From: SZUA-442 sp963792405
GTDB lineage: Bacteria; Actinomycetota; Acidimicrobiia; Spongiisociales; UBA5794
NCBI GenBank assembly: GCA_963792405.1
Contig: CAWBVU010000006.1
Location: 1,116,001 to 1,180,000 of the forward strand
Length of the DNA stretch: 64,000 bases
Direction of reading: 5' to 3'
Both the position numbers and the translations under genes were made by a program. Under the pieces are notes generated by a model. That model made no database searches. It was given only the letters and a program-made list of their open reading frames with translations, and was not told the origin of the DNA. Positions 1 through 8,379 of this stretch are shown here, piece after piece; positions within the stretch are counted from its first letter, which is position 1; the number at the start of each line of letters is the position of its first letter.

Positions 1-618
1 GAACTTCTTGGCCTCGAGGGCGAGCTTGTTCGCGTAGGCGTCTGCACCGACGGCCGTGACGACGCAGGTACCGCTGCCGGCGACCACGAAGCTCCCGCTG
101 AGGACTGCCTCGCCCGGGTCCTTGGAGATTGCGTCGACCTCACCCGTGAGCAACGCTTCGGAGACCTCGAGTGACTGGCTCGAGATCACCTCGGCATCGA
201 CGGGCACCGCTTGACCTCGTCCCAGGACGAGCAGGTCATCCATCACGATGCCGTCGACGGGGATCTCCAGACGCCCCTCCGCCCTCTCGACCACCGCCTT
301 GGGAGCCGACAGCAGGGTGAGCCGGTCGAGGGTGCGTTTGGCACGCAGCTCCTGGACGATGCCGATGAGGGCGTTGACCACCATCACGATCCCGAACATC
401 GCATCGATGGGATGCCCGAAGGTGAGGATGACCACGAGCATCACGGTGATGATGGCGTTGAACCTCGTGAAGATGTTCGAGGCGAGGATGCTGACGACCG
501 AACGCGACTCCTGGGTCACCTTCACGTTGGCGCGTCCGTCCTTGACGCGCTGGGCAACCTCCGAGGCGGTCAGCGGGTGGGGGGTGGAGGCGACGGTGGG
601 GTCAGCGTGGGTCGCCAC
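1..618 (-). CDS. CtpE-like P-type cation-transporting ATPase, N-terminal part (cut by left edge)
   Basis: The first 206 residues of a P-type ATPase are present; the phosphorylation and ATP-binding domains lie beyond the window. An N-terminal cation-ATPase segment (PLTASEVAQRV, residues 15-25) is followed by a hydrophobic hairpin at about 50-90. The actuator domain carries the TGE dephosphorylation motif at 158-160. The order and wording (NIFTRFNAI, QELRAKRTLD) resemble mycobacterial CtpE, a calcium-importing P-type ATPase. The substrate is therefore an inference. The likely GTG start at 618 overlaps the end of the pyrophosphatase gene by 17 bases, suggesting co-transcription. Confidence 0.85.
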   Translation of the reverse strand, partial: MATHADPTVASTPHPLTASEVAQRVKDGRANVKVTQESRSVVSILASNIFTRFNAIITVMLVVILTFGHPIDAMFGIVMVVNALIGIVQELRAKRTLDRLTLLSAPKAVVERAEGRLEIPVDGIVMDDLLVLGRGQAVPVDAEVISSQSLEVSEALLTGEVDAISKDPGEAVLSGSFVVAGSGTCVVTAVGADAYANKLALEAKKF

Positions 619-1222
619 CGAAGGTGTCCATGTAGTCGTCCATGGCTGCGGCGATCACCTTCCGCGCGTGATCCGCCGGATAGATCCACGGGATGCGCAC
701 CTTCGAGTCGTCACCCGGCAGCGTCTTGTAGGACAGGAAGTAGTGCTCGATGCGGGCGAGTGTCGACTTGGGGAGGTCGAAGACGTCGACGACGCCATCC
801 CACACGGGGTCGACATCGAGCACGGCGATGATCTTGTCGTCGGCCTCGTCGCCGTCGATCATCTGAAGGCCGCCGAGCACGCGGGCGCGCATGATGATCT
901 CACTGCGATCGATGGGACGTTCCGACAGCACGCAGATGTCGAGCGGATCACCGTCGGACCTGTCCACCTCGTCGCAGAGGGCTGCGACACGGACCCCGCA
1001 GTAGGTCCTCGGGATGAACCCGTACAGGGAGGGAGGTGAGCTCGAGCCCGCCTGGGGTCGGTCCACCATCAGGTACCCCGTCTCCTTGTCCACCTCGTAC
1101 TTGATCACGTCGAGCGGCGTCATCTCGATGAACGCCGTCACCACGTGGGGGGCGTCGTCGCCCGCCGTGAGGCCGTGCCACGGATGGGGTCTCCAGCGGA
1201 AGAAGGGGGCGGGAAAGGACAT
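602..1222 (-). CDS. ppa: inorganic pyrophosphatase (family I)
   Basis: Hydrolyses cytosolic pyrophosphate to phosphate, pulling biosynthetic reactions forward. The family I signature DGDPLDICVL with its three metal-binding aspartates is present, as are the substrate-pocket motif KYEVDKETG and the N-terminal FRWRPHPWHGL. The product is about 206 residues from the ATG at 1222. An in-frame GTG at 1249 would add nine residues. I prefer 1222 because a TAGACA -10-like box lies 5 nt upstream, as for leaderless transcripts elsewhere in the window. The next gene downstream is the overlapping CtpE-like ATPase. Confidence 0.93.
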   Translation of the reverse strand: MSFPAPFFRWRPHPWHGLTAGDDAPHVVTAFIEMTPLDVIKYEVDKETGYLMVDRPQAGSSSPPSLYGFIPRTYCGVRVAALCDEVDRSDGDPLDICVLSERPIDRSEIIMRARVLGGLQMIDGDEADDKIIAVLDVDPVWDGVVDVFDLPKSTLARIEHYFLSYKTLPGDDSKVRIPWIYPADHARKVIAAAMDDYMDTFGGDPR

Positions 1223-1258
1223 GACATTGTCTACCACATCGGTGCCCACTGCGCGGCA

Positions 1259-2053
1259 TCAGGCTCCGAGCGCATCGACCGTCGCAGCGTGGACAGCGCG
1301 GGCGAGGGCGACGATCTCCTCGATGGCGAGCGCCTCACCGGGAAGGACATCGAGTTTCGCTCCCTGCCATCCATCGAGATGCCACCACGCCGCTCCCGGC
1401 AGGTCGATCGCCGAGAACGCGTCGTCGAAGGGCCACGGGTTGACATACACATACGACTCGACACTCGGATACCAGCCGGTGGTGATCTGCGCATTCCCCT
1501 CGTGGCCATCGGCAGCGACCACCCGATCGGAGTACCACTCCGTGGCGATGTCGAATCCGTGCGGCCACAGGTGCGGTCCCGCCACCTCGCCGGCGAGACC
1601 TGCGTTGAGGACGTCGAACGCCTCGATCGCGGCACGGGCCTCGTCGAAGAAGGCCTCCCCGTGGGAAGGGTCGTAGTCCTGGCGAGCCGACGAGGCGAAG
1701 CGACCAGGGTCCACGGGGATGCGGGCGCCGTGATCGGTCACGAGGCGGTTGATCGCCGTCCCGATCACCGAGGGTGATGGCCCCTCACGGAGATCGAATC
1801 CGAGGCGGTCGGTACCCGCGGTCACCTCGATGTGATGGGTACGCAGGTCGATGGAGGACGTGAGGACCGCACCGTCACCCAGCGGCGTGGGTGCGGCTGC
1901 GAAGCCGGTCGGGGTGGGGGACATCGCCACATGGCTCCAGCGCACGTCCGCGGGTGCTCCTGCCCTCGGGAAGGCCGTGAGGGCGTCTGCATACCTCTGG
2001 AGGCTGTCCCGTGTGGGCATCCACCCCGAAGGGAGGTCTCGGACCCCGTGCAC
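1259..2053 (-). CDS. DUF5996-like conserved hypothetical protein
   Basis: A 264-residue soluble protein with no signal peptide or membrane segment. It resembles the DUF5996 family in overall architecture: an N-terminal W-PT-x-L-x-x-Y segment, a central YDP motif (QDYDPSHGEAFF) and a conserved LWPHGFD segment, followed by an aromatic-rich GAAWWHLDGW stretch. No catalytic role is known to me. It lies just upstream of ppa on the same strand, but nothing ties it to pyrophosphate metabolism. The GTG start has a GGAGTGAG-like ribosome-binding site upstream. The family assignment is by motif memory and moderately certain. Confidence 0.7.
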   Translation of the reverse strand: MHGVRDLPSGWMPTRDSLQRYADALTAFPRAGAPADVRWSHVAMSPTPTGFAAAPTPLGDGAVLTSSIDLRTHHIEVTAGTDRLGFDLREGPSPSVIGTAINRLVTDHGARIPVDPGRFASSARQDYDPSHGEAFFDEARAAIEAFDVLNAGLAGEVAGPHLWPHGFDIATEWYSDRVVAADGHEGNAQITTGWYPSVESYVYVNPWPFDDAFSAIDLPGAAWWHLDGWQGAKLDVLPGEALAIEEIVALARAVHAATVDALGA

Positions 2054-2107
2054 TTCTCACTCCGATCGTCGGTCGTTCGAACAACGCACTGGCGGCCGGG
2101 CGATTCC

Positions 2108-2701
2108 CTAGACGTCATCCCTGGCGGACTTGTCCATCGTGGAACCGTGCACGGCGCCCGCGACCCACACGTCCTCGTGATCCTCGAGGCCGCGCATGAC
2201 GTTGAGCCCGATGATGACCACGATGCCGACGGCGAGCCCGAACCCGAAGGTGGGGATGGCCACGAGCGCGAAGTCGTAGTCACGTGGCTGGATGTCGAGT
2301 GTGATGGCTCCCGAGGGATGCAGGGTGCACACGAAGAAGCCGCCGTAGGCGGGCTGGAGCTCGAATGCCTGGATCGTGTTCGGTGGCACGACCCAGTTGC
2401 CGAGGGTGTGGGGGACGTCGTCCCTGTTGTCCAGCACGAGGGTGTCGTCGGCGTAGAACGTCCACGTGGGCGGGATGTCGAGGGGGTTCTGCCCCTGTTC
2501 GATCAGCGCGTACGATCCCTCGGGGATGACGATCGTGTGCGTGGTCGGCTCCCTCGAACCCTCGGTGTAGATGAGGAGCGCGATCGACGAGAGGATGAAC
2601 ACGACGAGGGTCGACGTGACGAGGATGGCGACCGATTCGATGATCCTTCGGCGCTTCGAGTACGTCTTCTTCCCGAGCGCCTGCTCGATGGTTCCCGCCA
2701 T
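2108..2701 (-). CDS. membrane-anchored cupredoxin-like protein, last gene of the oxidase operon
   Basis: 197 residues with a short cytoplasmic lysine/arginine-rich N-terminus, a membrane segment at about 25-45, and an extracytoplasmic beta-rich domain. A second membrane segment lies near 145-170. The middle domain contains NRDDVPHTLGNW, then FFVCTLHPSGAI. This His...Cys...His arrangement is typical of cupredoxin-fold copper sites (usually His, Cys, His, Met), although no obvious axial Met is seen. It follows subunit III by 21 bases on the same strand. A role in electron delivery, copper loading or oxidase stability is inferred from context only. Confidence 0.7.
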   Translation of the reverse strand: MAGTIEQALGKKTYSKRRRIIESVAILVTSTLVVFILSSIALLIYTEGSREPTTHTIVIPEGSYALIEQGQNPLDIPPTWTFYADDTLVLDNRDDVPHTLGNWVVPPNTIQAFELQPAYGGFFVCTLHPSGAITLDIQPRDYDFALVAIPTFGFGLAVGIVVIIGLNVMRGLEDHEDVWVAGAVHGSTMDKSARDDV

Positions 2702-2722
2702 GGTGGTGAGGGTACCGCGCCC

Positions 2723-3307
2723 CTAGAAGAGGTAGAGCGTGGGGTAGATGATCACCCAGGCGAGGTCGACGAAGTGCCAGTACTTCACGACGCCCTCGGC
2801 TCCCCAGTAGTTCGTGGATCCGAAGTGGCCACGCATGCCGAGGAACAGGATGATGACCAGCCCGATCATGCCGGAGACCACGTGGAATGCGTGGAGCCCG
2901 ATCAGCATGAAGTACGACGAGCCATACGGCGTCCCCGGCGGGTAGTGGAGCGTCGCCTCGTACAGCTCCACGACGACGCCACCGAGGAAGATGAGCGCCA
3001 TGAGGATCGTGAGGCTGATGAAGATGATGAAGTTCCGCCTGGCGTTGAACCTGATCGAGGTCTCACCGAGGTAGGCGAACACCGATGAGAGGAGCAGGAC
3101 GATGGTGATCGCGAGGGCCAGCGTCTGATTGAGCTCCTCGGGCTTCGACGTCCCCGTCGTGAACCACCGGGCGGACAGGAAGGCGGCGAAGAGGAAGCAC
3201 TCCGAGAAGATGAACATCCACAGGCCGAGGCGGTTCGCCCTGGGTTGGAACGACGTGTCCGGGTGCCACTCGTGGTGGGCGGCGGTCTCTGTGGCCTCGG
3301 TGGTCAT
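2723..3307 (-). CDS. ctaE: cytochrome c oxidase subunit III
   Basis: Heme-copper oxidase subunit III, 194 residues with five predicted membrane helices, the usual size of the short bacterial form. Recognisable family segments are GLWMFIFSECFLFAAF near the N-terminus, LHAFHVVSGM in the fourth helix and YWHFVDLAWVIIYP near the C-terminus. This subunit carries no redox centre and stabilises subunit I in the membrane. The start codon overlaps the stop of the subunit IV gene by one base (TGATG), consistent with coupled translation in the oxidase operon. Confidence 0.95.
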   Translation of the reverse strand: MTTEATETAAHHEWHPDTSFQPRANRLGLWMFIFSECFLFAAFLSARWFTTGTSKPEELNQTLALAITIVLLLSSVFAYLGETSIRFNARRNFIIFISLTILMALIFLGGVVVELYEATLHYPPGTPYGSSYFMLIGLHAFHVVSGMIGLVIILFLGMRGHFGSTNYWGAEGVVKYWHFVDLAWVIIYPTLYLF

Positions 3308-3540
3308 CAGTGGTCACTCCCCCACAACGCTCCGATGTGCATGAAGGCGTCGAGGATGATCCACCCCTTTGCGATCACGAAGGGCAGCAGCATCCAGGTG
3401 AGGTAGTCGGAGCTCTCGAAGAAGTGGAAGACGGCGAACTCGGCGAAGGTGAGGATGGCGATCCACACGGCCGCCGCGATGCCGTGGCGCACCGCCTTGC
3501 GGTAGGCGGGCACATCGATGGCGACCTTCTCCGTCGTCAT
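3307..3540 (-). CDS. cytochrome c oxidase subunit IV family protein
   Basis: A 77-residue protein with two membrane helices (about 20-40 and 45-70), matching the small prokaryotic subunit IV (CtaF/CyoD-like). It lies between subunits I and III, its usual position. The start overlaps the subunit I stop by four bases (ATGA), and its stop overlaps the subunit III start. It has no cofactor ligands; the family is regarded as structural or assembly-related. The name is supported mostly by size, topology and context. Confidence 0.85.
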   Translation of the reverse strand: MTTEKVAIDVPAYRKAVRHGIAAAVWIAILTFAEFAVFHFFESSDYLTWMLLPFVIAKGWIILDAFMHIGALWGSDH

Positions 3541-5489
3541 ACCAGCGCCTCCTGCTCATCCGAGGATCCGTCGTCCACCTGGGAGCCCTCGTCGTGTGCC
3601 GCGTCGGTGTCCGGGAAGACCACATACGGGGCGCTGCCGAAATCGTACGGATGGCCGACGACGACGGGCTGGCTCGTGAAGTTGTGGGTCGGCGGGGGCG
3701 CGGACGTCAACCACTCAAGGGTGCGGGCGTTCCAGGGGTTCGGACCTGCCTTGGGACCGCGGATGGCCGAGTACACGACGTTGCCGACGAAGAGCAAGAA
3801 GCTGGCGCCGAGGATGAGGGCCGCGACGGAGGCGAACTTGTTCGCACCCTCATACGCGGGCGGATAGTCGCCGATCCGTCGGTTCATGCCGTTCATGCCC
3901 GCCCAGAACAGCGGGATGAAGGTGAGGTTGAACGCCACCGTCACCCAGATGGCGAAGACCTTGCCGAGCGTGTCGTTGTACATCCGGCCCGTGATCTTCG
4001 GGAACCAGTAGAACACGGCTGCGAGCAAGGCGAAGATCGCACCGCCGACGATCGTGTAGTGGAAGTGGGCGACGACGAAGTAGGTGTCGTGGAGGTGGAT
4101 GTCGGTCGCGACGTCGGCGAGGAAGATGCCGGTGATCCCGCCGATCAGGAAGTTGAACAGCCAGCCGAAGGCGATCACGAGCGGGGTCCGGAACCAGAGC
4201 CTCCCCTGCCAGAGGGTGCCGATGATGCTGAGGAAGATGATGCCCGTCGGGATGGAGATCGCCTCGGTCAGGATCATGAAGGGTCCGTGGAGGTAGTTCG
4301 CCATGCCCGAGGTGAACATGTGGTGCGCCCACACCACGACGGAGAGTCCGACGATGGCGAGCATCGCAGCAACGACCGCCTTGTAGGCGAACAGGGGCTT
4401 CCGCGAGAAGGTCGTGACGAGCTCGAGGATCACGCCGAAGCCGGGGATCACCATGATGTAGACGGCAGGGTGCGAGTAGAACCAGAAGATGTGCTCGTAG
4501 AGCAGGCCTGTGCCCACCTCCGGGCTGAAGAACGCCGTCCCGACGACCCGGTCCATCGTGACGAGCACGAGGGCGCCTGCGAAGAACTGGGTGACGGTGA
4601 ACGCCAGCAGCGAGGTGGCGAACGCCGCCCACGTGAAGATGGGGAGGCGGCCCCACGTCAACCCGGGTGCGCGCATCGTGATCACGGTCGCGAGGATGTT
4701 GATCGCACCGAGGATCGACACGAGGCCGAACGTGATGATGGCCAGGTTGAACATGATCTGGCCGGACTCGTTCGTGACGCTGAGCGGTGCATATGCGGTC
4801 CACCCGGCGTTGAAGGATCCGAGCAGCGGAGCGGCCAGGAGGGCGACGGCCACGGGCGGCAGGAGCCAGTAGGCGAGGGCGTTGAGGCGGGGGAACGCCA
4901 TGTCGGCCGCGCCCACCTGGATCGGGACGATGTAGTTCCCGAACGCGCCGATGACGCCGGCCACCGCGACCGCCACCATCAGGATGCCGTGCATGGACAC
5001 GATCTTGTTGAAGTCGTCGAGGTCGACGATCCCCTGGCCGGGCGATGCGAGCTCGATGCGCATGATCATCGCCGAGATGCCGCCGATGAGGAGGACGGCG
5101 ATGAGGGTGACGCCGTACTGGATGCCGATGACCTTGTGGTCGACGCAGAAGCCGAAGTATCGACCCCAGGACTTGTCCTCGTCGACCTCTGGCGCCTTGC
5201 CGATCCACTGACGCCCGAAGGCCTCGATGCCGCCGATGCCTGCCAGCCAGCCGATGAGGGCGAAGACGTAGCCGAAGATGAGCGCGACCTCGTCGTTGGG
5301 GCTCCCGCCCCTGATCGCCACCGTGAGGAATGCTCCCGCGAGATAGCCGACGACGGCGAGCAGGATGCCCCTGATCACCCATCGGAATGGGCGATGCGCC
5401 CTCGGACGCACCTTTGTGGGAGCGCCGTCGGGCGACGCCGCACCACTCCCCCTGCCCGAGCCGGCGGGCCGTCCCTCGGTCATCGTCAT
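3537..5489 (-). CDS. ctaD: cytochrome c oxidase subunit I (A2-type heme-copper oxidase)
   Basis: The catalytic subunit of an aa3-type oxidase, reducing O2 with electrons from the CuA subunit and pumping protons. It has 650 residues from the ATG at 5489. The reading frame is open further upstream, but that part overlaps subunit II and is not coding. Visible ligands are H167 for the low-spin heme in SMHG, the CuB site FYSHPAVY (H340, cross-link Tyr 344), HH at 389-390, and the heme pair in VAHFHYTIVG. The A1-type glutamate of HPEVY is absent. YSHPAV at 338-343 matches the A2 subclass. An N-terminal extension adds two helices before the family core. The C-terminal tail is acidic. Confidence 0.96.
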   Translation of the reverse strand: MTMTEGRPAGSGRGSGAASPDGAPTKVRPRAHRPFRWVIRGILLAVVGYLAGAFLTVAIRGGSPNDEVALIFGYVFALIGWLAGIGGIEAFGRQWIGKAPEVDEDKSWGRYFGFCVDHKVIGIQYGVTLIAVLLIGGISAMIMRIELASPGQGIVDLDDFNKIVSMHGILMVAVAVAGVIGAFGNYIVPIQVGAADMAFPRLNALAYWLLPPVAVALLAAPLLGSFNAGWTAYAPLSVTNESGQIMFNLAIITFGLVSILGAINILATVITMRAPGLTWGRLPIFTWAAFATSLLAFTVTQFFAGALVLVTMDRVVGTAFFSPEVGTGLLYEHIFWFYSHPAVYIMVIPGFGVILELVTTFSRKPLFAYKAVVAAMLAIVGLSVVVWAHHMFTSGMANYLHGPFMILTEAISIPTGIIFLSIIGTLWQGRLWFRTPLVIAFGWLFNFLIGGITGIFLADVATDIHLHDTYFVVAHFHYTIVGGAIFALLAAVFYWFPKITGRMYNDTLGKVFAIWVTVAFNLTFIPLFWAGMNGMNRRIGDYPPAYEGANKFASVAALILGASFLLFVGNVVYSAIRGPKAGPNPWNARTLEWLTSAPPPTHNFTSQPVVVGHPYDFGSAPYVVFPDTDAAHDEGSQVDDGSSDEQEALV

Positions 5490-5493
5490 GTCA

Positions 5494-6222
5494 TCACCCG
5501 CTCTCCAGCAGCGCTTCGATGTACTCGTTGAACTCGGCGTCGCTGACGACCCGCACCGGCATCGCCATCTGGGCATGCCCGGCGCCGCACAGCTCAGCGC
5601 ATTGGATCCTCAGGTTGATGTCGTCGTCGATGTCGCCCTCGCCCTCGGCGGTTGCGTACGCCTGCGTGGTGAGGCCTGCGACGGCGTCGATCTTGATGCG
5701 GAAGGCTGGGATCCAGAACGAGTGGTTGACGTCCTTGCTCTGGACGTCGTAGCGCACGCGCTTGCCCTCGGGGACGACCAGTTCGTCGAGACTGACCGCA
5801 CCGTTGGGGTAGGTCACGGTCCACAGGAACTGCTGGGCCTCGACGGTGATGGCGTAGTCCGCACGCGGCTCGCCACGGATCTCCGCGAGCCCGACGAAAC
5901 CGGGGTTGATGACCACGAAGACCGCAAGGGCCGAGGTCACGATCAGCCACGTGGTGAGGACGACCCGGTTGTCCCGCTGGGGCGGACCGTCCGGTCGTTG
6001 GGCTCCCGATGACCGCCAGCCGATCACCGACCAGGTCATCACAGCGAGGACGAGGGCCATCACGGGTGCGCCGAGGTATTGGAGCAGGACCATGGCCTCG
6101 TCGACGACCTCGGCCTCCCTCGCCCACTGGGCGGGCAGCCAGCTGAATTGTGAGACCGCCCAGACGATGAGGACGGTGTATGCCAGCCAGAGGATCCCGA
6201 CTGGTACCCACGATCTGCGCAC
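5494..6222 (-). CDS. ctaC: cytochrome c oxidase subunit II (CuA subunit)
   Basis: Accepts electrons from cytochrome c at a binuclear CuA centre outside the membrane and passes them to subunit I. It has 242 residues with hydrophobic segments at about 8-25, 48-68 and 88-107. The copper ligands are complete: H167 in VNHSFW, then CAELCGAGHAQM giving C208, E210, C212, H216 and M219. There is no fused cytochrome c domain (no CxxCH), so the electron donor is encoded elsewhere. It is the first gene of the oxidase operon, with a GGGAGG ribosome-binding site before its GTG start. Subunit I begins 4 bases past the stop. Confidence 0.96.
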   Translation of the reverse strand: MRRSWVPVGILWLAYTVLIVWAVSQFSWLPAQWAREAEVVDEAMVLLQYLGAPVMALVLAVMTWSVIGWRSSGAQRPDGPPQRDNRVVLTTWLIVTSALAVFVVINPGFVGLAEIRGEPRADYAITVEAQQFLWTVTYPNGAVSLDELVVPEGKRVRYDVQSKDVNHSFWIPAFRIKIDAVAGLTTQAYATAEGEGDIDDDINLRIQCAELCGAGHAQMAMPVRVVSDAEFNEYIEALLESG

Positions 6223-6466
6223 GAAGCCTCCCGGCGACGGTCTCGACGACTGCTGCTGATGGTATCTCCCCGACAGGGAACGGCGACGACCACATCGTCC
6301 GACCCTGAGGGTGACCGGGAGCGTAGCGGCAGTCGCGCGGAATGCCGAATACGTCGTGTCGGATCACCGGGCTGGCCGTCGATGGCGGTGCGCGGGCTGG
6401 CGGTCAACGCTCAGAGGTGCGCGTCCGCCGGTGCCCTCCGGTGGCCGCCACGCCCGAGCCCGCTCC

Positions 6467-7156
6467 TCAGGTGGCGTCGCCCGGTGCGAGCCGGTCGAGC
6501 ATGCGCTCCACCTCACCCAGGTAGAAGGTCCCGGGATCGGGGTACAGCCAATCGAGTTGATGGAGGATCTCGAGCGTCACGATGCCGTGGAAGTGCGCCC
6601 ACACGCTCAGGAGCGCACTCACCATGTCGGGCGGGAAGTCCGCGGCGAGACCTGATGCGAGTGCGACCTCTGCGGGCTCGACGGACCGTGCGAGTGGCAG
6701 ATCGACGAACTCCCCTGCCTCCCAGGCCTCGGCTGCGAGTGCGAAGAACGCCTCTCCCACCCTGCGCATCCCCTCGACCGTCGGCCCACCTTCGGGTGCG
6801 GCGTAGCCGGGGATCGGCGTGCCGAAGATGAGGAGGAACCGGTTCGGATGGAGGACGCACCACTCCCTGTACCCGAGCATCCCTGCGCCCATCCGGTCCC
6901 TCGTCGAGCCGGTGCCCGACGTCGCCGCCCACACGGCATCGGCGAGATCCTCGTAGGCGTCGGCGATGAGGTCGGTGAGCAGCTCGTCGAGGCCCTCGTA
7001 GTAGCGGTAGAGCCCTGCGGGGCTCATGCCGATCCGTCGCGCGATGCCGCGCATCGACAAGCCGCTCGCCCCGGAGGAGGCGATCTGGTCGAGGGCCGCA
7101 CTCTTGATCTCCACGATCGTCGAGGCCCGCAATCGGTCGCGTCGTGTCGTCGTCAT
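6467..7156 (-). CDS. TetR/AcrR family transcriptional regulator
   Basis: 229 residues from the ATG at 7156, with a TetR helix-turn-helix at about 33-52 (LSMRGIARRIGMSPAGLYRY). A C-terminal ligand domain includes the HPNRFLLIFGTPIPGY segment typical of TetR_C actinobacterial regulators. The open frame extends 16 codons upstream, but that stretch overlaps the operator region and lacks a ribosome-binding site. The gene is divergent from an NAD(P)-binding oxidoreductase. The intervening 135 bp contain two spaced palindromes, so it probably represses itself and its neighbour until an unknown ligand binds. Confidence 0.92.
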   Translation of the reverse strand: MTTTRRDRLRASTIVEIKSAALDQIASSGASGLSMRGIARRIGMSPAGLYRYYEGLDELLTDLIADAYEDLADAVWAATSGTGSTRDRMGAGMLGYREWCVLHPNRFLLIFGTPIPGYAAPEGGPTVEGMRRVGEAFFALAAEAWEAGEFVDLPLARSVEPAEVALASGLAADFPPDMVSALLSVWAHFHGIVTLEILHQLDWLYPDPGTFYLGEVERMLDRLAPGDAT

Positions 7157-7197
7157 GCCACCACTATGGACGAGGAGCATCACGAATGCAAACACTA

Positions 7198-7242
7198 TTG
7201 ACACTGTGAACGCTGTTCACCTATAGTGCGAACAGTGTTCAC
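7198..7242 (+). promoter_or_regulatory. promoter with two TetR-type operators for the oxidoreductase gene
   Basis: A near-consensus promoter reads TTGACA at 7198-7203 and TATAGT at 7222-7227, with an 18-bp spacer, pointing at the downstream oxidoreductase. A perfect palindrome GTGAAC-GCT-GTTCAC (7206-7220) fills the spacer. A second copy, GCGAAC-AGT-GTTCAC (7228-7242, one mismatch), follows the -10 box. Their centres are 22 bp apart, two helical turns, suiting cooperative binding of two dimers. That the neighbouring TetR protein is the binder is inferred from position. Confidence 0.8.
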
Positions 7243-7291
7243 ATCACGCGAGCGATGACGGGCCGAGAGGGCTCGGAGACAAGGAGACATC

Positions 7292-8245
7292 ATGACCACG
7301 ACCGATCTGCACGTCGTCCTGGGTGCAAGTGGGGGCGCGGGCAACGCCATCGCCAGGGCGCTCGCCGATGCGGACATCCCCGTGCGTGCCGTCAACCGCT
7401 CGGGGGCCGCGGACCTCCCGTCGAGCATCACGGTCACGGCGGCGGACGTCACGACGCCCGATGGCATCGCCAGGGCCGTCGACGGCGCCGCCGTCGTCTA
7501 CATGGCCACACAGCCCCCCTACCACCGCTGGCCCCAGGAATTCCCCGCCATGCTCGAGACGGTGATCGACGGGGTCGCCGCCGAAGGGGCGAAGCTCGTG
7601 ATGGTGGACAACCTCTACGGGTATGGGCCGGGCGCCGGCGTCATGACCGAGGACACCCCCGAGCGGGCGACGGACACGAAGGGCACGGTGCGCCGGGCCA
7701 TGACCGAGACCCTCCTCGAAGCGCACCGGTCCGGCCGGCTCAGGGTGACGATCGGACGGGCGTCGGATTACTTCGGCCCTCGATCGGAGAACTCTGGCAT
7801 CACAGCGCTGGCGATCGCGCCCTCGTCGGAGGGCAGGTCGATCCGGTGGATGGGCAGCCTCGATGCTCCGCACTCGGCCGCATACCTCCCCGACATCGCT
7901 CGCGCCTACGTCGTCCTCGGCACCGACGAGCGAGCCGACGGTTCCGTCTGGATCCTCCCGCACGCCCCTGCCGTCACCGGCCGTCAATTCCTCGGACTCG
8001 TCAACGACGCCCTCCCGCAGCCGCTCAAGACGGGCGTGGTCTCCACGACGATGCTGCGGCTCGCCTCGCCGTTCCACAAGATCTCGAAGGAGAGTCTCGG
8101 CGTCGTCTACCAGTGGACCGACCCGTTCGTCGTGGACGACTCGAGGTTCACGGAGACGTTCGGCCCGTTCGACGTGACCCCCCTCGACGAGGCGGTCGGG
8201 ACCTCGGTCGAGTGGTACTCGGCCAACGCGGGCTCGGACCGATGA
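7292..8245 (+). CDS. NAD(P)-binding atypical short-chain dehydrogenase / epimerase-like protein
   Basis: 317 residues with an N-terminal Rossmann fold. The dinucleotide motif VLGASGGAGNAIA (residues 9-21) matches the atypical SDR/NmrA pattern GxxGGxG. NLYGYG at about 108-113 could provide the catalytic tyrosine region of extended SDRs, though a canonical YxxxK is not evident. An AAGGAGA ribosome-binding site precedes the start. The substrate cannot be read from sequence. Divergent TetR control from a shared promoter region suggests an inducible response, for example to a small toxic or xenobiotic compound, but that is inference. Confidence 0.85.
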   Translation: MTTTDLHVVLGASGGAGNAIARALADADIPVRAVNRSGAADLPSSITVTAADVTTPDGIARAVDGAAVVYMATQPPYHRWPQEFPAMLETVIDGVAAEGAKLVMVDNLYGYGPGAGVMTEDTPERATDTKGTVRRAMTETLLEAHRSGRLRVTIGRASDYFGPRSENSGITALAIAPSSEGRSIRWMGSLDAPHSAAYLPDIARAYVVLGTDERADGSVWILPHAPAVTGRQFLGLVNDALPQPLKTGVVSTTMLRLASPFHKISKESLGVVYQWTDPFVVDDSRFTETFGPFDVTPLDEAVGTSVEWYSANAGSDR

Positions 8246-8305
8246 CTCGGGTTGGTCGCGTCACGATCACGGCTGCAGGTATGTGATCCGTACACTCCCG
8301 GCATC

Positions 8306-8379
8306 GGGCCCGTAGCTCAGTTGGTCAGAGCAGGCGACTCATAATCGCTTGGTCGCAGGTTCAAGTCCTGCCGGGCCCA
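8306..8379 (+). tRNA. ileX: tRNA-Ile2 (anticodon CAU, lysidine type)
   Basis: A complete cloverleaf: acceptor GGGCCCG pairs with CGGGCCC at 8372-8378, then D-arm GCTC...GAGC, anticodon arm GGCGA-CTCATAA-TCGCT and T-arm GCAGG-TTCAAGT-CCTGC. No CCA is encoded. The CAU anticodon would be called Met by default. The anticodon arm is the same as I recall for E. coli ileX rather than elongator tRNA-Met, so I read it as the AUA-decoding isoleucine tRNA that TilS modifies. The last 22 bases are the first unit of a downstream tandem repeat. Confidence 0.85.

Noticed and set aside
3594..5531. Long plus-strand open frame opposite ctaD, and similar ones at 38964-41468 and 56484-59546
   Set aside because: They are antisense mirror frames of conserved genes (subunit I, the HDIG protein, leuS), rich in Arg/Asp/His/Val with no domain signal. 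Such mirrors are expected at this GC content.
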